From positions 42,453 through 106,452 of the forward strand of contig CACXYM010000008.1 of the NCBI GenBank assembly GCA_902771935.1: a DNA stretch of 64,000 nucleotides, in the 5' to 3' direction. A program made the translations under genes and the position numbers. The notes below the pieces were generated by a model. It had not been told where the DNA came from. It made no database searches and saw only the letters and a program-made list of their open reading frames with translations. Positions 42,435 to 51,870 of the stretch are shown one piece after another (position 1 is the stretch's first letter; each line of letters begins with the position of its first letter). This DNA comes from an uncultured Bacteroidales bacterium. Lineage in GTDB: Bacteria > Bacteroidota > Bacteroidia > Bacteroidales > Paludibacteraceae.

Positions 42435-44370
42435 AATGAAAGAACTTCGTCATTCCGACATGCTCTCTCACGTTTCAGGACTCGGTTATTTACCCCGTTG
42501 GGCCGTGCTGTTGCTGGATGTATTAATTTGTATGACGGCGTATTGGGTAAGTCTGCTTATAGGTAAGGGCGTGTTTGCGTATCAAGAACTGGGCAGGGAC
42601 ACCAGTCTATGGCTACAATGTGTAAGTACGTTAGGAGTTCAAATTATCTGTTTCTGGATTTTCCATACGTATTCCGGCATTTTGCGGTATTCCACGTTTG
42701 TAGACACGCTCAAGATTTTACTATCCGTTTTTCTTGCAGGCGCTATACTGCTATTGACAAATTATATCATATTTGCAGTCACCGCGCAAAAATACTTCCT
42801 TAACACGGCCATCATCATTTATATCTTTGTTGCTTTTGTACTACTCTTCTGTTTACGAGTAGGCGTCAAGACTATCTACGAGACTATTCGGCAATCGGCA
42901 GGCAATCCGAAAGTGCTTATCTACGGCACGAAAGCTGCCGGAATTGCCATTGCCAAGATGCTGCGCAGTGCAGGTAATACGCCGTATCGTCCAGTAGGCT
43001 TTATCACCGACCCGAATGACAAACAACATTTCCAACTGGTCGGAATGAAAGTTTTCCCGCTGAACGAGAAACTGATTGAATACATGCAAGCCCGCAATAT
43101 CTGCAATGTGATTGTTTCACCGATTAAGATGCAGGAGATTAACCCTGCAAAGGATTTACAACTGCTGATTGATAACAATATCCATATTCTCACCACTCCG
43201 TATTTTACTGAGTTCGAGAGTATGTCCGAGCAGAATGCCAAACGGATGGTGCGTATTGATGCCATTCAAATCGAAGATTTGCTAGAGCGTCCGTCTATCC
43301 AAATCAACACAGAGAACGTCCGCAATATCATCAGTAAGAAAGTGGTGATGGTGACGGGTGCAGCAGGTAGTATCGGCAGCGAATTGGTTCGTCAAGTGCA
43401 GAATTACAACCCGAAAGCCATTATCTTACTTGAGCAAGCGGAATCTCCGTTGCACGATCTCAAACTGGACCTGAGCAATAAGTTCCCAAACACACGATTC
43501 ATTCCTGTTATCGCCGATGTGCGTAACCGTGAACGTATCGAAGAAGTGTTTGCCGATTTTCGTCCCGATGTTGTTTATCATGCTGCTGCATACAAACATG
43601 TGCCGCTGATGGAGAGCCACCCGAACGAAGCCATCCGCGCTAATGTATTGGGAACAAAGAATATGGCCGATATGGCAGTGAAATATGGTGTGGAACGCTT
43701 TGTGATGATTTCCACGGACAAGGCCGTTAACCCGACCAATATCATGGGTGCCAGTAAGCGTATTGCGGAGATTTACGTGCAATCACTCTTCAAGCAACTC
43801 CAAAAAGATAATCCTAATTGCACGAAGTTTATCACCACTCGTTTCGGTAACGTGCTGGGCTCTAACGGAAGCGTTATTCCGTACTTCAAGAAACAGATTG
43901 CAGCCGGTGGTCCTGTTACGGTGACGCATCCGGATATCATACGTTACTTCATGACCATTCCTGAAGCATGCTGTCTGGTGATGGAAGCCTCTACGTTGGG
44001 CAACGGCGGTGAGATATTTGTGTTTGACATGGGTCATCCTGTTAAGATTCTCGACCTGGCGAAAAACATGATTCGTCTTGCCGGATATATACCCGGAGAA
44101 GAGATTCCAATTGTGTTTACCGGCTTGCGTCCGGGAGAGAAACTCTATGAGGAGTTGCTGAACCAGAAAGAAACCACTATTCCGACCAATAACGAAAAGA
44201 TTATGGTGGCACGGGTTCGCGAATTCCCATTCGAGGATGTAAGTAAGAATATTGACCAACTCATTGAACTCACAGCACATAACAAACCGTTTATGACGGT
44301 ACAGAAGATGAAAGAAATCGTTCCTGAGTTCATTAGTAAGAACTCTGTTTACGAACAATTAGACAAATGA
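42418..44370 (+). CDS. Membrane-bound nucleotide-sugar 4,6-dehydratase/epimerase (CapD/WbpM/FlaA1 type)
   Basis: 650 residues, or about 644 from the third Met (42436), which would begin just after the uvrA stop. Four N-terminal membrane helices, a CoA-binding-like Rossmann domain (PKVLIYGTKAAGIAIAKML), then the catalytic Rossmann domain with VTGAAGSIGSELVRQVQ near residue 312 and STDKAVNPTNIMGASKR, where Met replaces the usual Tyr of the S-Y-K triad, as in the WbpM/FlaA1 group. Such enzymes convert UDP-GlcNAc or related sugars to 4-keto-6-deoxy sugars or epimers, often the first step in making the initiating sugar of an O-antigen or glycoprotein glycan. The next gene is a WecA-like initiating transferase. 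Confidence 0.88.
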   Translation: MMLKTKMKELRHSDMLSHVSGLGYLPRWAVLLLDVLICMTAYWVSLLIGKGVFAYQELGRDTSLWLQCVSTLGVQIICFWIFHTYSGILRYSTFVDTLKILLSVFLAGAILLLTNYIIFAVTAQKYFLNTAIIIYIFVAFVLLFCLRVGVKTIYETIRQSAGNPKVLIYGTKAAGIAIAKMLRSAGNTPYRPVGFITDPNDKQHFQLVGMKVFPLNEKLIEYMQARNICNVIVSPIKMQEINPAKDLQLLIDNNIHILTTPYFTEFESMSEQNAKRMVRIDAIQIEDLLERPSIQINTENVRNIISKKVVMVTGAAGSIGSELVRQVQNYNPKAIILLEQAESPLHDLKLDLSNKFPNTRFIPVIADVRNRERIEEVFADFRPDVVYHAAAYKHVPLMESHPNEAIRANVLGTKNMADMAVKYGVERFVMISTDKAVNPTNIMGASKRIAEIYVQSLFKQLQKDNPNCTKFITTRFGNVLGSNGSVIPYFKKQIAAGGPVTVTHPDIIRYFMTIPEACCLVMEASTLGNGGEIFVFDMGHPVKILDLAKNMIRLAGYIPGEEIPIVFTGLRPGEKLYEELLNQKETTIPTNNEKIMVARVREFPFEDVSKNIDQLIELTAHNKPFMTVQKMKEIVPEFISKNSVYEQLDK

Positions 44371-45431
44371 TTAGCTTCTTCTATTCACATCCCTATTTAA
44401 TCGGTTTGGTCTCGTGCTTATTGGCCTTGGCCAGTATGCCGTTTGTCATCCAGATTGCGAAGAAGAAGAACTTTGTTGTGCGTCCCAACAAGCGCATGAG
44501 CCACGTGGGTGATATTCCTAATATCGGCGGGTTAGCTATTTGTTTTTCATTCCTACTGAGTTACATGGTCTTTGCCTACAATGCTTTTCAGGAAGCGCAG
44601 TTTTTGCTTATCGGCGTCTTCGCAATTGTAGCTATCGGCTTCACAGACGATATCCTTGTGCTTTCACCGTTCACGAAACTAATTGGTGAATCATTAGCCA
44701 GTATCGCACTTATTGGCTTTGCGGATATCCGTATCACCCACCTACACGGATTATTCGGTATTAACGAAATTGGTATTGTACCGAGTTATATCATTTCGCT
44801 GTTCATCATCATCACCATCATCAACTCCATCAATCTCATTGACGGTGTAGACGGATTGGCAAGTGGTTTAGGCATTATCTATTGTCTTTTCTTCGCTATC
44901 TATTTCCTGTTGGTCGGCGAAACAAACTGGGCTATACTCAGTATTTGCCTTATCGGTGCGCTGATGGTGTTTTTCTTTTACAATGTTTTCGGCAAGAAGC
45001 AGAAAATATTTATGGGTGATAGCGGCAGTTTGTTACTCGGATATATGTTAGCTGCGTTTGTCTTCCATTTCTGCGAGATCAACGCTTATCAGCAAGTGCC
45101 GGAGGCGTTCATAATGTCAGCAGCTCCGGCCGTTTGTGTTTGCGTACTCAGCATTCCGTTATTCGATATGCTCCGAGTATCACTATCACGTATCAAGCAC
45201 CATCGTTCACCATTTCAAGCAGATAAGAACCATATTCATCACTTGCTCTTACGTTGTGGTCTCACCCACTTGCAGACAACGACCGTTCTACTGGCTATTT
45301 CCCTGCTATTAATCGGTCTCGGCGTTCTCGGACGCAATTGGAACATGTGGCTTCTCGTAGCAGTAGATTTTTCCATTAGTGCCTTATTCACGATAATCAT
45401 CAAACTTATTATCGACAAAAAAGATGCTTAG
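44367..45431 (+). CDS. wecA: Undecaprenyl-phosphate sugar-1-phosphate transferase (WecA/MraY-type)
   Basis: 354 residues, about ten or eleven membrane helices. Family motifs: FTDDILVLSP (the DD pair), INLIDGVDGLASG (NxxDGxDGL), MGDSGSLLLG, and the loop-V histidines in DKNHIHHLLLRCG that favour UDP-GlcNAc-type substrates over UDP-MurNAc-pentapeptide. It transfers a sugar phosphate from UDP to undecaprenyl phosphate, starting a glycan repeat. It overlaps the dehydratase gene by ATGA and the ABC-F gene by eight bases. MraY is excluded because the histidine loop and context do not fit peptidoglycan synthesis. Confidence 0.88.
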   Translation: MISFFYSHPYLIGLVSCLLALASMPFVIQIAKKKNFVVRPNKRMSHVGDIPNIGGLAICFSFLLSYMVFAYNAFQEAQFLLIGVFAIVAIGFTDDILVLSPFTKLIGESLASIALIGFADIRITHLHGLFGINEIGIVPSYIISLFIIITIINSINLIDGVDGLASGLGIIYCLFFAIYFLLVGETNWAILSICLIGALMVFFFYNVFGKKQKIFMGDSGSLLLGYMLAAFVFHFCEINAYQQVPEAFIMSAAPAVCVCVLSIPLFDMLRVSLSRIKHHRSPFQADKNHIHHLLLRCGLTHLQTTTVLLAISLLLIGLGVLGRNWNMWLLVAVDFSISALFTIIIKLIIDKKDA

Positions 45432-47199
45432 TATCGATCACCTCAGTATAGAATTCTCGTCACGCCCCATTTTGGACGATATCTCTTTCTTAGTCAACAA
45501 GAAAGACCGTATCGCCTTAGTGGGTAAGAACGGAGCCGGGAAAACGACTCTGCTCCGACTTATAGCAGGCGAGTATCAACCTACTGCAGGTACAATTTCC
45601 AAGGACGCGGACCTCACCATCGGTTATCTGCCGCAAGTCATGCTCTTCACGGACCAACGCACACTTTGCGAAGAAGTGATGACCATTTTCCACGGCGAAG
45701 ATGAAGCACGCTTTATCGCGGAAATGGATAGAACGATTATAGGTCTAGGCTTTGAGCGCAAGGACTTTGACAGGCCGTGCAGTGAGTTTTCCGGAGGATG
45801 GAGAATGCGCATCGAGTTGGCCAAGATTCTCCTTCGTCACCCTGACTTGCTGTTGCTTGACGAGCCAACAAACCACCTCGACATAGAGTCTATCCAGTGG
45901 TTGGAGAATTTTCTCAAAACGAGCCAAAGTGCCGTTATTGTTGTCAGTCACGACCGCGCATTTATTGACAATGTCACCAATCGCACGATAGAAATTACAT
46001 TGGGGCGCATATACGACTACGACGTCAATTATTCCAAGTTCGTTGTTCTGCGTCAGGAGCGCCATGAGCAACAGGTACGCGCTTTCATGAACCAGCAGAA
46101 GATGATTCAGGAGACGGAAGATTTCATTGAGCGCTTCCGCTATAAGGCGACCAAGGCAGTACAAGTGCAATCCCGTATCAAGCAACTCAACAAACTCGAA
46201 CGGTTGGAAGTGGACATCGAAGACACATCCCGTCTCAACCTGCGGTTCCCACCTGCTCCACGGAGTGGAGACTTTCCGCTTATTATCCAAGACCTGCGCA
46301 AAGATTATGGTACGCACACCGTTATTGAGGATGTCAACCTGACGATCCGCCGAGGAGAGAAAGTGGCATTTGTGGGCAAAAACGGCGAAGGTAAGACAAC
46401 ACTTGTGCGCTGTATCATGGGGCAACTGGACTATTTCGGCACACTCAAGATTGGTCACAATGTCAAAATAGGCTACTTTGCGCAGAACCAAGCATCCCTA
46501 CTCGATGAGAATCTCACCGTCTTTGAGACCATTGACTATGTAGCGGTGGGAGATATCCGAACCAAGATTCGTGACATCCTCGGCGCATTTATGTTCGGCG
46601 GTGAAGCAAGCGACAAGAAAGTGAAAGTGCTCTCCGGTGGCGAGCGAAGCCGTCTTGCGATGATTCGCTTATTGCTTGAACCATGCAACCTGCTTATTCT
46701 CGACGAGCCGACGAACCACTTGGATATGCAGTCAAAAGACATTCTCAAGGATGCACTCAAAGACTTTAACGGCACCGTAATATGCGTCAGTCACGACCGT
46801 GATTTCCTTGACGGACTCGTTGAGAAAGTCTATGAGTTCGGCGGTGGACATGTGCGCGAACATATCGGCGGTATCTATGATTTCCTACGTACCAAGAAGA
46901 TCTCGTCTCTGCAGGAACTGGAGTTATCCAAGCCTGCCACTACTTCCAAGCCTGCTGGTACTTCCAGTTCCAAAGCCGACTACGAAGCACAAAAGGCCGA
47001 AGCCGCCGCCAAACGCAAAAAAGAGAAGCAGATAGCAGACACAGAAGCCGAGATAGCGCGACTCGAACAAGAGCAGGCCGACATGGAAACGCTACTCAAC
47101 GATCCGGCTAACCAGACACCGGATAACTTCGCCAAATACGAACATATTAAACACACTATAGAGCAGAAACTCTATGAATGGGAATTGCTCTCCGAATAG
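45424..47199 (+). CDS. ABC-F family ATPase
   Basis: 591 residues with two ATPase domains and no membrane helices. First domain: Walker A GKNGAGKTTLLRLIAG, signature FSGGWRMRIELAKIL, Walker B LLLLDEPTNHLD. Second domain: GKNGEGKTTLVRCIMG, LSGGERSRLAMIRLL, LLILDEPTNHLDMQ. Between them is the basic ABC-F linker (FMNQQKMIQETEDFIERFRY, KATKAVQVQSR), and the C-terminus is a coiled coil rich in Glu, Lys and Ala (520-585). ABC-F proteins act on the ribosome. Its position inside a glycan cluster, overlapping the WecA-like gene, seems to be shared transcription more than shared function. Confidence 0.92.
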   Translation: MLSIDHLSIEFSSRPILDDISFLVNKKDRIALVGKNGAGKTTLLRLIAGEYQPTAGTISKDADLTIGYLPQVMLFTDQRTLCEEVMTIFHGEDEARFIAEMDRTIIGLGFERKDFDRPCSEFSGGWRMRIELAKILLRHPDLLLLDEPTNHLDIESIQWLENFLKTSQSAVIVVSHDRAFIDNVTNRTIEITLGRIYDYDVNYSKFVVLRQERHEQQVRAFMNQQKMIQETEDFIERFRYKATKAVQVQSRIKQLNKLERLEVDIEDTSRLNLRFPPAPRSGDFPLIIQDLRKDYGTHTVIEDVNLTIRRGEKVAFVGKNGEGKTTLVRCIMGQLDYFGTLKIGHNVKIGYFAQNQASLLDENLTVFETIDYVAVGDIRTKIRDILGAFMFGGEASDKKVKVLSGGERSRLAMIRLLLEPCNLLILDEPTNHLDMQSKDILKDALKDFNGTVICVSHDRDFLDGLVEKVYEFGGGHVREHIGGIYDFLRTKKISSLQELELSKPATTSKPAGTSSSKADYEAQKAEAAAKRKKEKQIADTEAEIARLEQEQADMETLLNDPANQTPDNFAKYEHIKHTIEQKLYEWELLSE

Positions 47200-47200
47200 C

Positions 47201-48349
47201 ATGATAGAAGACACAATCAATTACATCAAATCCTTTCTGACTTATGGCGACGAGCAAGCGGCCAAGCAGATCGGTTACACCTCGGACCAAGCACAATGGT
47301 CCAACTATCGCGTGGTAATTCTTCCTAATGGGCATTTTGGCAAAGATATTGTCTATCCCACAATGGATGCTCTCCATACGTACAAACAGGGCAAGACCTA
47401 TATCATCGAGAACGACATCATTTACACGGTCTTCTTCTTCATCTCACGTGCGGAGGAGCTGATAGTGTCCGAACGCGATGAGCACGGTCGTTTTTTGGCG
47501 AAGCACTCTATCTTAGGCCAATACAACAACCTGCAGATACCACTGTTAGACGAGTATGCACGCGGTGTGATGAAGATATTGGAACTACCGTTACCGCAGA
47601 CCGGATATGCGCATATCTATCTTACGCATGACATTGACACGATAGCTTTCTATCGCCACTTGCGCGGGTTCATTGGAGGTTGGCTGACAGCCGGAATGGA
47701 TGCCGTATTAGATTCGATTGAAGACATCAAACTCGATCCGGCGTATTCTTTCCCATGGTTGGTAAGACAGGACAAGACTATTCAGGAGGCACAATCCATT
47801 TACTTCGTCAAACACACGCGAGGTAAGGGGTATGATTATCCACAATATAAACTCTACGGCTTAGACTGGAAACGTCTCAAAGCATACCTTAAACGCAACA
47901 AGGCTGAGTTTGGTTTACATTCCTCCTACTATGGTGACATTATCAATCCTGAACACTACACGCTTCATCGCAGCCATTTCCTTCGTTGCGACATCAACCA
48001 GATGCAACGTCTCGCTGATAGTGGCATCACCGATGATTTCACAATGGGATTTGCCGACCAAGCCGGTTTCCGCCTGCAAACCACTCGTGCCGTGAGATGG
48101 ATCAATCCCATCACGTTCACTCTTTCACCTTTAACTCTTCACCCCTTAACCGTCATGGATTGTACACTGAGTAATGAGAATTACATGCACCTAACAGAAG
48201 ACGAGGCGTACTTCCTCTGCGAACAACTTTTCTCCAAAGTGAAGATGCATCATGGTGACCTTTGTCTGTTATGGCATAATCATATACTCAACAACACCAC
48301 TTACCACAAAGCCTTATACCCGAAACTGCTTAAACTCATTCATGGCTAA
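47201..48349 (+). CDS. Polysaccharide-deacetylase-like protein (NodB-type fold)
   Basis: 382 residues from the ATG before IEDTINYIKSFLTYGD; this starts one base after the ABC-F stop, whereas a Met nine codons upstream lies inside the ABC-F gene. HIYLTHDIDTIAFYRHL (residue 143 on) resembles the NodB motif 1 Asp-Asp site, with Val replaced by Ile. GLHSSYYGD (near 240) resembles the HxxxH/S metal element, and FADQAGFR precedes a C-terminal WHNHIL. Similar proteins occur in Bacteroidetes glycan clusters. It may remove an acetyl group, but a strict HxxxH is not seen, so activity is uncertain. A heptamer array at 48114-48155 encodes about residues 305-318. It overlaps the next gene by eight bases. 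Confidence 0.7.
   Translation: MIEDTINYIKSFLTYGDEQAAKQIGYTSDQAQWSNYRVVILPNGHFGKDIVYPTMDALHTYKQGKTYIIENDIIYTVFFFISRAEELIVSERDEHGRFLAKHSILGQYNNLQIPLLDEYARGVMKILELPLPQTGYAHIYLTHDIDTIAFYRHLRGFIGGWLTAGMDAVLDSIEDIKLDPAYSFPWLVRQDKTIQEAQSIYFVKHTRGKGYDYPQYKLYGLDWKRLKAYLKRNKAEFGLHSSYYGDIINPEHYTLHRSHFLRCDINQMQRLADSGITDDFTMGFADQAGFRLQTTRAVRWINPITFTLSPLTLHPLTVMDCTLSNENYMHLTEDEAYFLCEQLFSKVKMHHGDLCLLWHNHILNNTTYHKALYPKLLKLIHG
48114..48155. repeat. Heptamer array inside the deacetylase-like gene
   Basis: Six 7-bp units (CGTTCAC, TCTTTCA, CCTTTAA, CTCTTCA, CCCCTTA, ACCGTCA), 42 bp or 14 codons. The encoded stretch is rich in Thr, Leu and Pro and separates WINPI from the following conserved part. Confidence 0.7.
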
Positions 48350-49460
48350 ACGACTACTCATATTGTCCGAACCACTCACACCACCATCCTATTCACCACG
48401 GCTTACTTCACTCATCCATTATCTGGAACACAACGGATGGAAGTGCACGCTGGAGTGTGAACCGGTGGCTGCCAATCATATAGCAGACGTACTTTTCCGC
48501 ACACGCGAGAGGCAGTTTACCAAGCGTCTTCTGCGCACCTATAAAGCGCAAGATTTCGATGGTATCTTCTGCTCTACGTTCTACTATTTTCCGCTGCTGA
48601 CGGCATATCGGATAAGCAAAGTATGGAAACTGCCGCTGATAGTGGACGTGCGCGATATTGCTGAACAATGGGGCAAAGCGTCGTACTTTACTTCGCCATT
48701 GCCAAAACTGTTTGGTTTGGAGAGAATACTCAGCGGCATGTATGTTCGTCGAAATATCCACATGCGCAATCGTGTGCTGCGTGAGGCAACGGCTGTAACC
48801 ACCGTGTCGCCGTGGCATCAGCAGTATTTGCAAACACTCACCCAAGCACCCGTTTCTCTTATTTATAATGGTTACGATGAACGCGAACTGCAACCAAAAG
48901 ATGTCAAAACAAGTACGTTCCGTATTGTCTTCATGGGTCGACTTATCTCGTTGCAACTACGTCAGCCGCAGCTACTCTTTCGGGCAGTAAGCGAACTGGA
49001 CGTACCTATACAACTTGATTTTTATTCAGAGCCTAATTGGGCAGAAGACTTACAACAACTGGCTAAACGATATCACATAGAAGATAAACTGCACTTGCAC
49101 GATTATATTACGCGGAACAAAATAGGCGAAATCATGGCGCAGGCTTCTATCCTATTGGCACTGGGTGCACCGGCATCCACGCAGCAGCATGGCATCTTGG
49201 GCACAAAAGTCTTTGAGGCTATCGGTATAGAGAAACCGTTTATGCTCATCCCTTCAGACGAAGAGAACCTCGCGCAATTAATTACGGATACCGGCATCGG
49301 TACTGCCGCATCCACGACAGAGGAGATTAAAGCCTTTATCCTTGAGCAATATGACCAATGGCAGCAAAACGGCTTCACACGACGAACCATTGCCGACAAA
49401 ACTCGTTTCTCACGTCGTGAAGCCGCGCAAGAGTTTGGAGAAATACTAAATAGACTGTAA
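48342..49460 (+). CDS. Glycosyltransferase family 4-type
   Basis: 372 residues from the ATG before AKRLLILSEPLTPPSYSPRL, chosen because the family begins with this strand; an upstream Met (48252) would add 30 residues encoded within the deacetylase gene. The N-terminal Rossmann domain has IFCSTFYYFPLLTAYRISK and LPLIVDVRDIAEQWG. The C-terminal donor domain has IVFMGRLISLQLRQPQLL and GTKVFEAIGIEKPFMLIPSD (E-containing donor site). It transfers a sugar in the cytoplasm to the lipid-linked repeat started by the WecA-like enzyme. Donor and acceptor are unknown. Confidence 0.82.
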   Translation: MAKRLLILSEPLTPPSYSPRLTSLIHYLEHNGWKCTLECEPVAANHIADVLFRTRERQFTKRLLRTYKAQDFDGIFCSTFYYFPLLTAYRISKVWKLPLIVDVRDIAEQWGKASYFTSPLPKLFGLERILSGMYVRRNIHMRNRVLREATAVTTVSPWHQQYLQTLTQAPVSLIYNGYDERELQPKDVKTSTFRIVFMGRLISLQLRQPQLLFRAVSELDVPIQLDFYSEPNWAEDLQQLAKRYHIEDKLHLHDYITRNKIGEIMAQASILLALGAPASTQQHGILGTKVFEAIGIEKPFMLIPSDEENLAQLITDTGIGTAASTTEEIKAFILEQYDQWQQNGFTRRTIADKTRFSRREAAQEFGEILNRL

Positions 49461-50210
49461 ATGATAAATGACCAAATGGTAGATATTATTGTTCCCGCAT
49501 ATAATGCCGACAAATACGTAGCCGAGTGTCTCTGTTCTGTCAAGAATCAGATTTTCGAGAACTGGCGATGTATCATTGTTGATGATGGCAGTACAGACAA
49601 CACGGCAATTATAGCGCAGGCATTTGTAGATGCGGACTCCCGTTTCATACTACTTCGCCATGCGGCCAACCGAGGTCAATCGGCAGCCCGAAATACCGCC
49701 TTGGACTACCTTGCGTCGCTCAACGCTAAAAGCTCAACGCTAAACGCTTTCATCACTTTCTTAGACGCGGACGATTGGCTTGACAAAGACTATCTTCACA
49801 CGCTCGTCAGCCATATCGGCGATAAAGATATCCTGCAGGTTGGTTATCGACGCGTCACAGACGAAGGACTTATCCTCGAGCAGAAGACTCCACGTCATTT
49901 TTACCAGTTCACTTCGCCTTGTATGCGCCTGTACCGTGCGGATTACTTACTACGCGCACCGCGTTTTATAGAAGGAATGATTTACGAGGATGTGATTTTC
50001 TCACTCCATATCTGGAGCAGCAAGCCATCCTACCGCATCCTGCCATATACCGGATACAACTACCGCTTTAATGAATCGTCCACCACCTCGCAGCCACATC
50101 CCGCGGAACAGCAAAAACTCTATGCTGCCATCCGCCAAGCCAATGCATTCTGGTGGCTTAAAGGACTCACTATACTTCGTCTTAAATTCCACTATTACCT
50201 ACGTCAATAA
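49461..50210 (+). CDS. Glycosyltransferase family 2 with a repeat-encoded insertion
   Basis: 249 residues, one base after the preceding stop. VDIIVPAYNADKYVAEC, CIIVDDGSTDNTAIIA, NRGQSAARNTALDYLAS and the DxD site FITFLDADDWLDKDY define a GT2 enzyme. Between DYLAS and FITFLDADD about 11 residues (LNAKSSTLNA) are encoded by heptamers at 49718-49752; in related enzymes a two- or three-residue turn normally joins these elements just before the DxD, so the insertion is close to the active site. The protein is short for a GT2 enzyme and ends after the acceptor domain begins. The sugar is unknown. Confidence 0.83.
   Translation: MINDQMVDIIVPAYNADKYVAECLCSVKNQIFENWRCIIVDDGSTDNTAIIAQAFVDADSRFILLRHAANRGQSAARNTALDYLASLNAKSSTLNAFITFLDADDWLDKDYLHTLVSHIGDKDILQVGYRRVTDEGLILEQKTPRHFYQFTSPCMRLYRADYLLRAPRFIEGMIYEDVIFSLHIWSSKPSYRILPYTGYNYRFNESSTTSQPHPAEQQKLYAAIRQANAFWWLKGLTILRLKFHYYLRQ
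49718..49752. repeat. Heptamer array inside a GT2 gene, next to the DxD
   Basis: Units GCTCAAC, GCTAAAA, GCTCAAC, GCTAAAC and GCTTTCA. The reverse complement gives GTTTAGC and GTTGAGC, the same family as the arrays at 20852, 22577 and 37000. Confidence 0.9.
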
Positions 50211-50220
50211 GAAAAGTACT

Positions 50221-51864
50221 ATGGTTACCTTTTGTTTTCTCGTGATTGTCGCCGCACTAATCTACTACTATATGCACCGCGATAAAAAGCCTCAAGAAAC
50301 GGAGGCTACTTCGCCGACGCCCACACCGTCAAAAAAGGAACAGGCTGAGCCTGAGCCGAAATCTAATCCTGAGCCCAAACCTTCCAATGTCATTTGGAAG
50401 GATGGTTCGCGGTTATTGTCGTTCGAACAAGATGGGCTGAGTCTGCTGTACAATGGCAAGACCTACCATTTTGGTTGTGATGGTCATGAACCTATGGCGA
50501 TCATCTTACACAAGGGTGAGGCGGTTGCGTATATCCATAATGCTTTTGACGTTGAGTATGAGTGTAAGCAGTTCTGCGAGAATTCGAACTACCGCTGTAC
50601 CACGATAACCGGCAGGAAGCACAACGCCAAGTCTTTCTGTCTATTGCTGACGACGGCTATTGACGAAGGCTACGATTGGCAGATAGATGAGTTGGAGTGT
50701 AAGGTGGATGAAATGACGCGGTTTGAGACGCGCGAGATATGGTATCGCGAAAGCGGCATTGAGTTCGGCCGTTACGGCGAGGAGGAAGGCGGCAGAGAGG
50801 AACATCACTATGAGCATGAGATACTCTATATGATTGTAGATGGGCAGAAGTACCACCTATGCGATAATGTCAATGAGGCGGACGCACTCTATTTCTTCAT
50901 TCCCGGATACTATGGCCGCAAGCAAGCCAAACTGCGTATCCACGGCACCAACGGCGCTGTCCTTGCTGCCTATGCCGATGACTGGAAAAGCGGGAAGACG
51001 TTTACGCCATTTGGTAAGCCGATGAATACGGAGCAGTTCTGCGCCATGATCGCTTATGCACTCCGGTCCGGCAAGAAAGACTTCAACCTCCGTGAACTCG
51101 AAAAAGCCTTTGACCCAAAAGACGAACCGCAAAAGGAAATGGGAATAACCATCTACGAAGATGATGACGCACGCCTCTATTTGGAAGACGAGATAGCGCG
51201 GTTGAGATACAAGGGCCGTTTGTATGACTTCGGTTATGACGGCAGGGAACCGTTTGCTACGATTGACAGTTACAGTCTTCATGTCGTCATCCGGCAGGGG
51301 GAGAATGTGGATGCCACGTGCCGTTATTTTCAGAAGAATCCGAAGGGTACGATTCAAACGATTACCGGCCGCCAATTGGATGCAGCGCATTTCTGCAAAC
51401 TGCTCTGTGCTGCTGTGGCACATGACCATGGACAGGACAGCGATATGGAGTTTTATATGGATGACCTTGAGCGCAAAGCTTTTGAACTGGAAGACTACCA
51501 AGCCCGCAGGAAGAAGATGGATGAGGAATCCGCCCAAAAGGAAGAAGGCGAGACGCTTCATATGGTTTATACCCGCGAAAGTGTCTGCGCGGCGGATGAT
51601 TATATCAACAAGAGTTTGAATATCGATTGGGCGGATTTTGCAACACTCGAAGACCTTGTGAGTTATATCAACAACTATCACGAGGACGGCGGTTTTGCTG
51701 CCATCCCTTATACCGGCGGAGATGCCAAATGGCGTATTCTGTCCGGAGATACGCCACTTGCGGAAGTGGGCGACGACGGACGGATTATCTCCTTCTGCGG
51801 CAATGACCCGCGCACTCCGCTCAGCCGACTCAACCCCACGAAACTACGTGGTGAACGACTATAA
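50221..51864 (+). CDS. Membrane-anchored protein with three degenerate repeats of about 110 residues, unknown function
   Basis: 547 residues from the ATG before VTFCFLVIVAALIYYYMHR, an N-terminal membrane anchor. A proline/glutamate linker follows (TPTPSKKEQAEPEPKS). Three divergent repeats are visible. Each has a strand pair around G-(K/Q/R)-x-Y-x-(F/L) (NGKTYHFGCDG, DGQKYHLCDNV, KGRLYDFGYDG), then a G-(R/K)-x-x-(N/D)-x-x-x-FC helix (GRKHNAKSFCLLL, GKPMNTEQFCAMI, GRQLDAAHFCKLL). A fourth C-terminal part differs. I do not recognise the family. An upstream in-frame Met (50071) lies inside the preceding GT2 gene and is rejected. It follows the glycan cluster by ten bases, so it may be part of it. 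Confidence 0.75.
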   Translation: MVTFCFLVIVAALIYYYMHRDKKPQETEATSPTPTPSKKEQAEPEPKSNPEPKPSNVIWKDGSRLLSFEQDGLSLLYNGKTYHFGCDGHEPMAIILHKGEAVAYIHNAFDVEYECKQFCENSNYRCTTITGRKHNAKSFCLLLTTAIDEGYDWQIDELECKVDEMTRFETREIWYRESGIEFGRYGEEEGGREEHHYEHEILYMIVDGQKYHLCDNVNEADALYFFIPGYYGRKQAKLRIHGTNGAVLAAYADDWKSGKTFTPFGKPMNTEQFCAMIAYALRSGKKDFNLRELEKAFDPKDEPQKEMGITIYEDDDARLYLEDEIARLRYKGRLYDFGYDGREPFATIDSYSLHVVIRQGENVDATCRYFQKNPKGTIQTITGRQLDAAHFCKLLCAAVAHDHGQDSDMEFYMDDLERKAFELEDYQARRKKMDEESAQKEEGETLHMVYTRESVCAADDYINKSLNIDWADFATLEDLVSYINNYHEDGGFAAIPYTGGDAKWRILSGDTPLAEVGDDGRIISFCGNDPRTPLSRLNPTKLRGERL

Positions 51865-51870
51865 ATATGG

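Noticed and set aside
42418-42435. Strong claim for the first ATG of the dehydratase gene
   Set aside because: Three in-frame ATGs (42418, 42421, 42436) are possible and the sequence does not decide; the first is listed only as the longest option.
45745-46491. Open frame of 248 codons opposite the ABC-F gene
   Set aside because: Antisense of two ATPase domains with all motifs present on the plus strand.
48252-48341. Extended start for the GT4 gene
   Set aside because: The extra 30 residues are encoded within the deacetylase-like gene and do not resemble the family N-terminus; the ATG at 48342 gives a usual short overlap.
50071-50220. Extended start for the repeat protein at 50221
   Set aside because: The added 50 residues overlap the GT2 gene and would place a membrane anchor in the interior of the chain.
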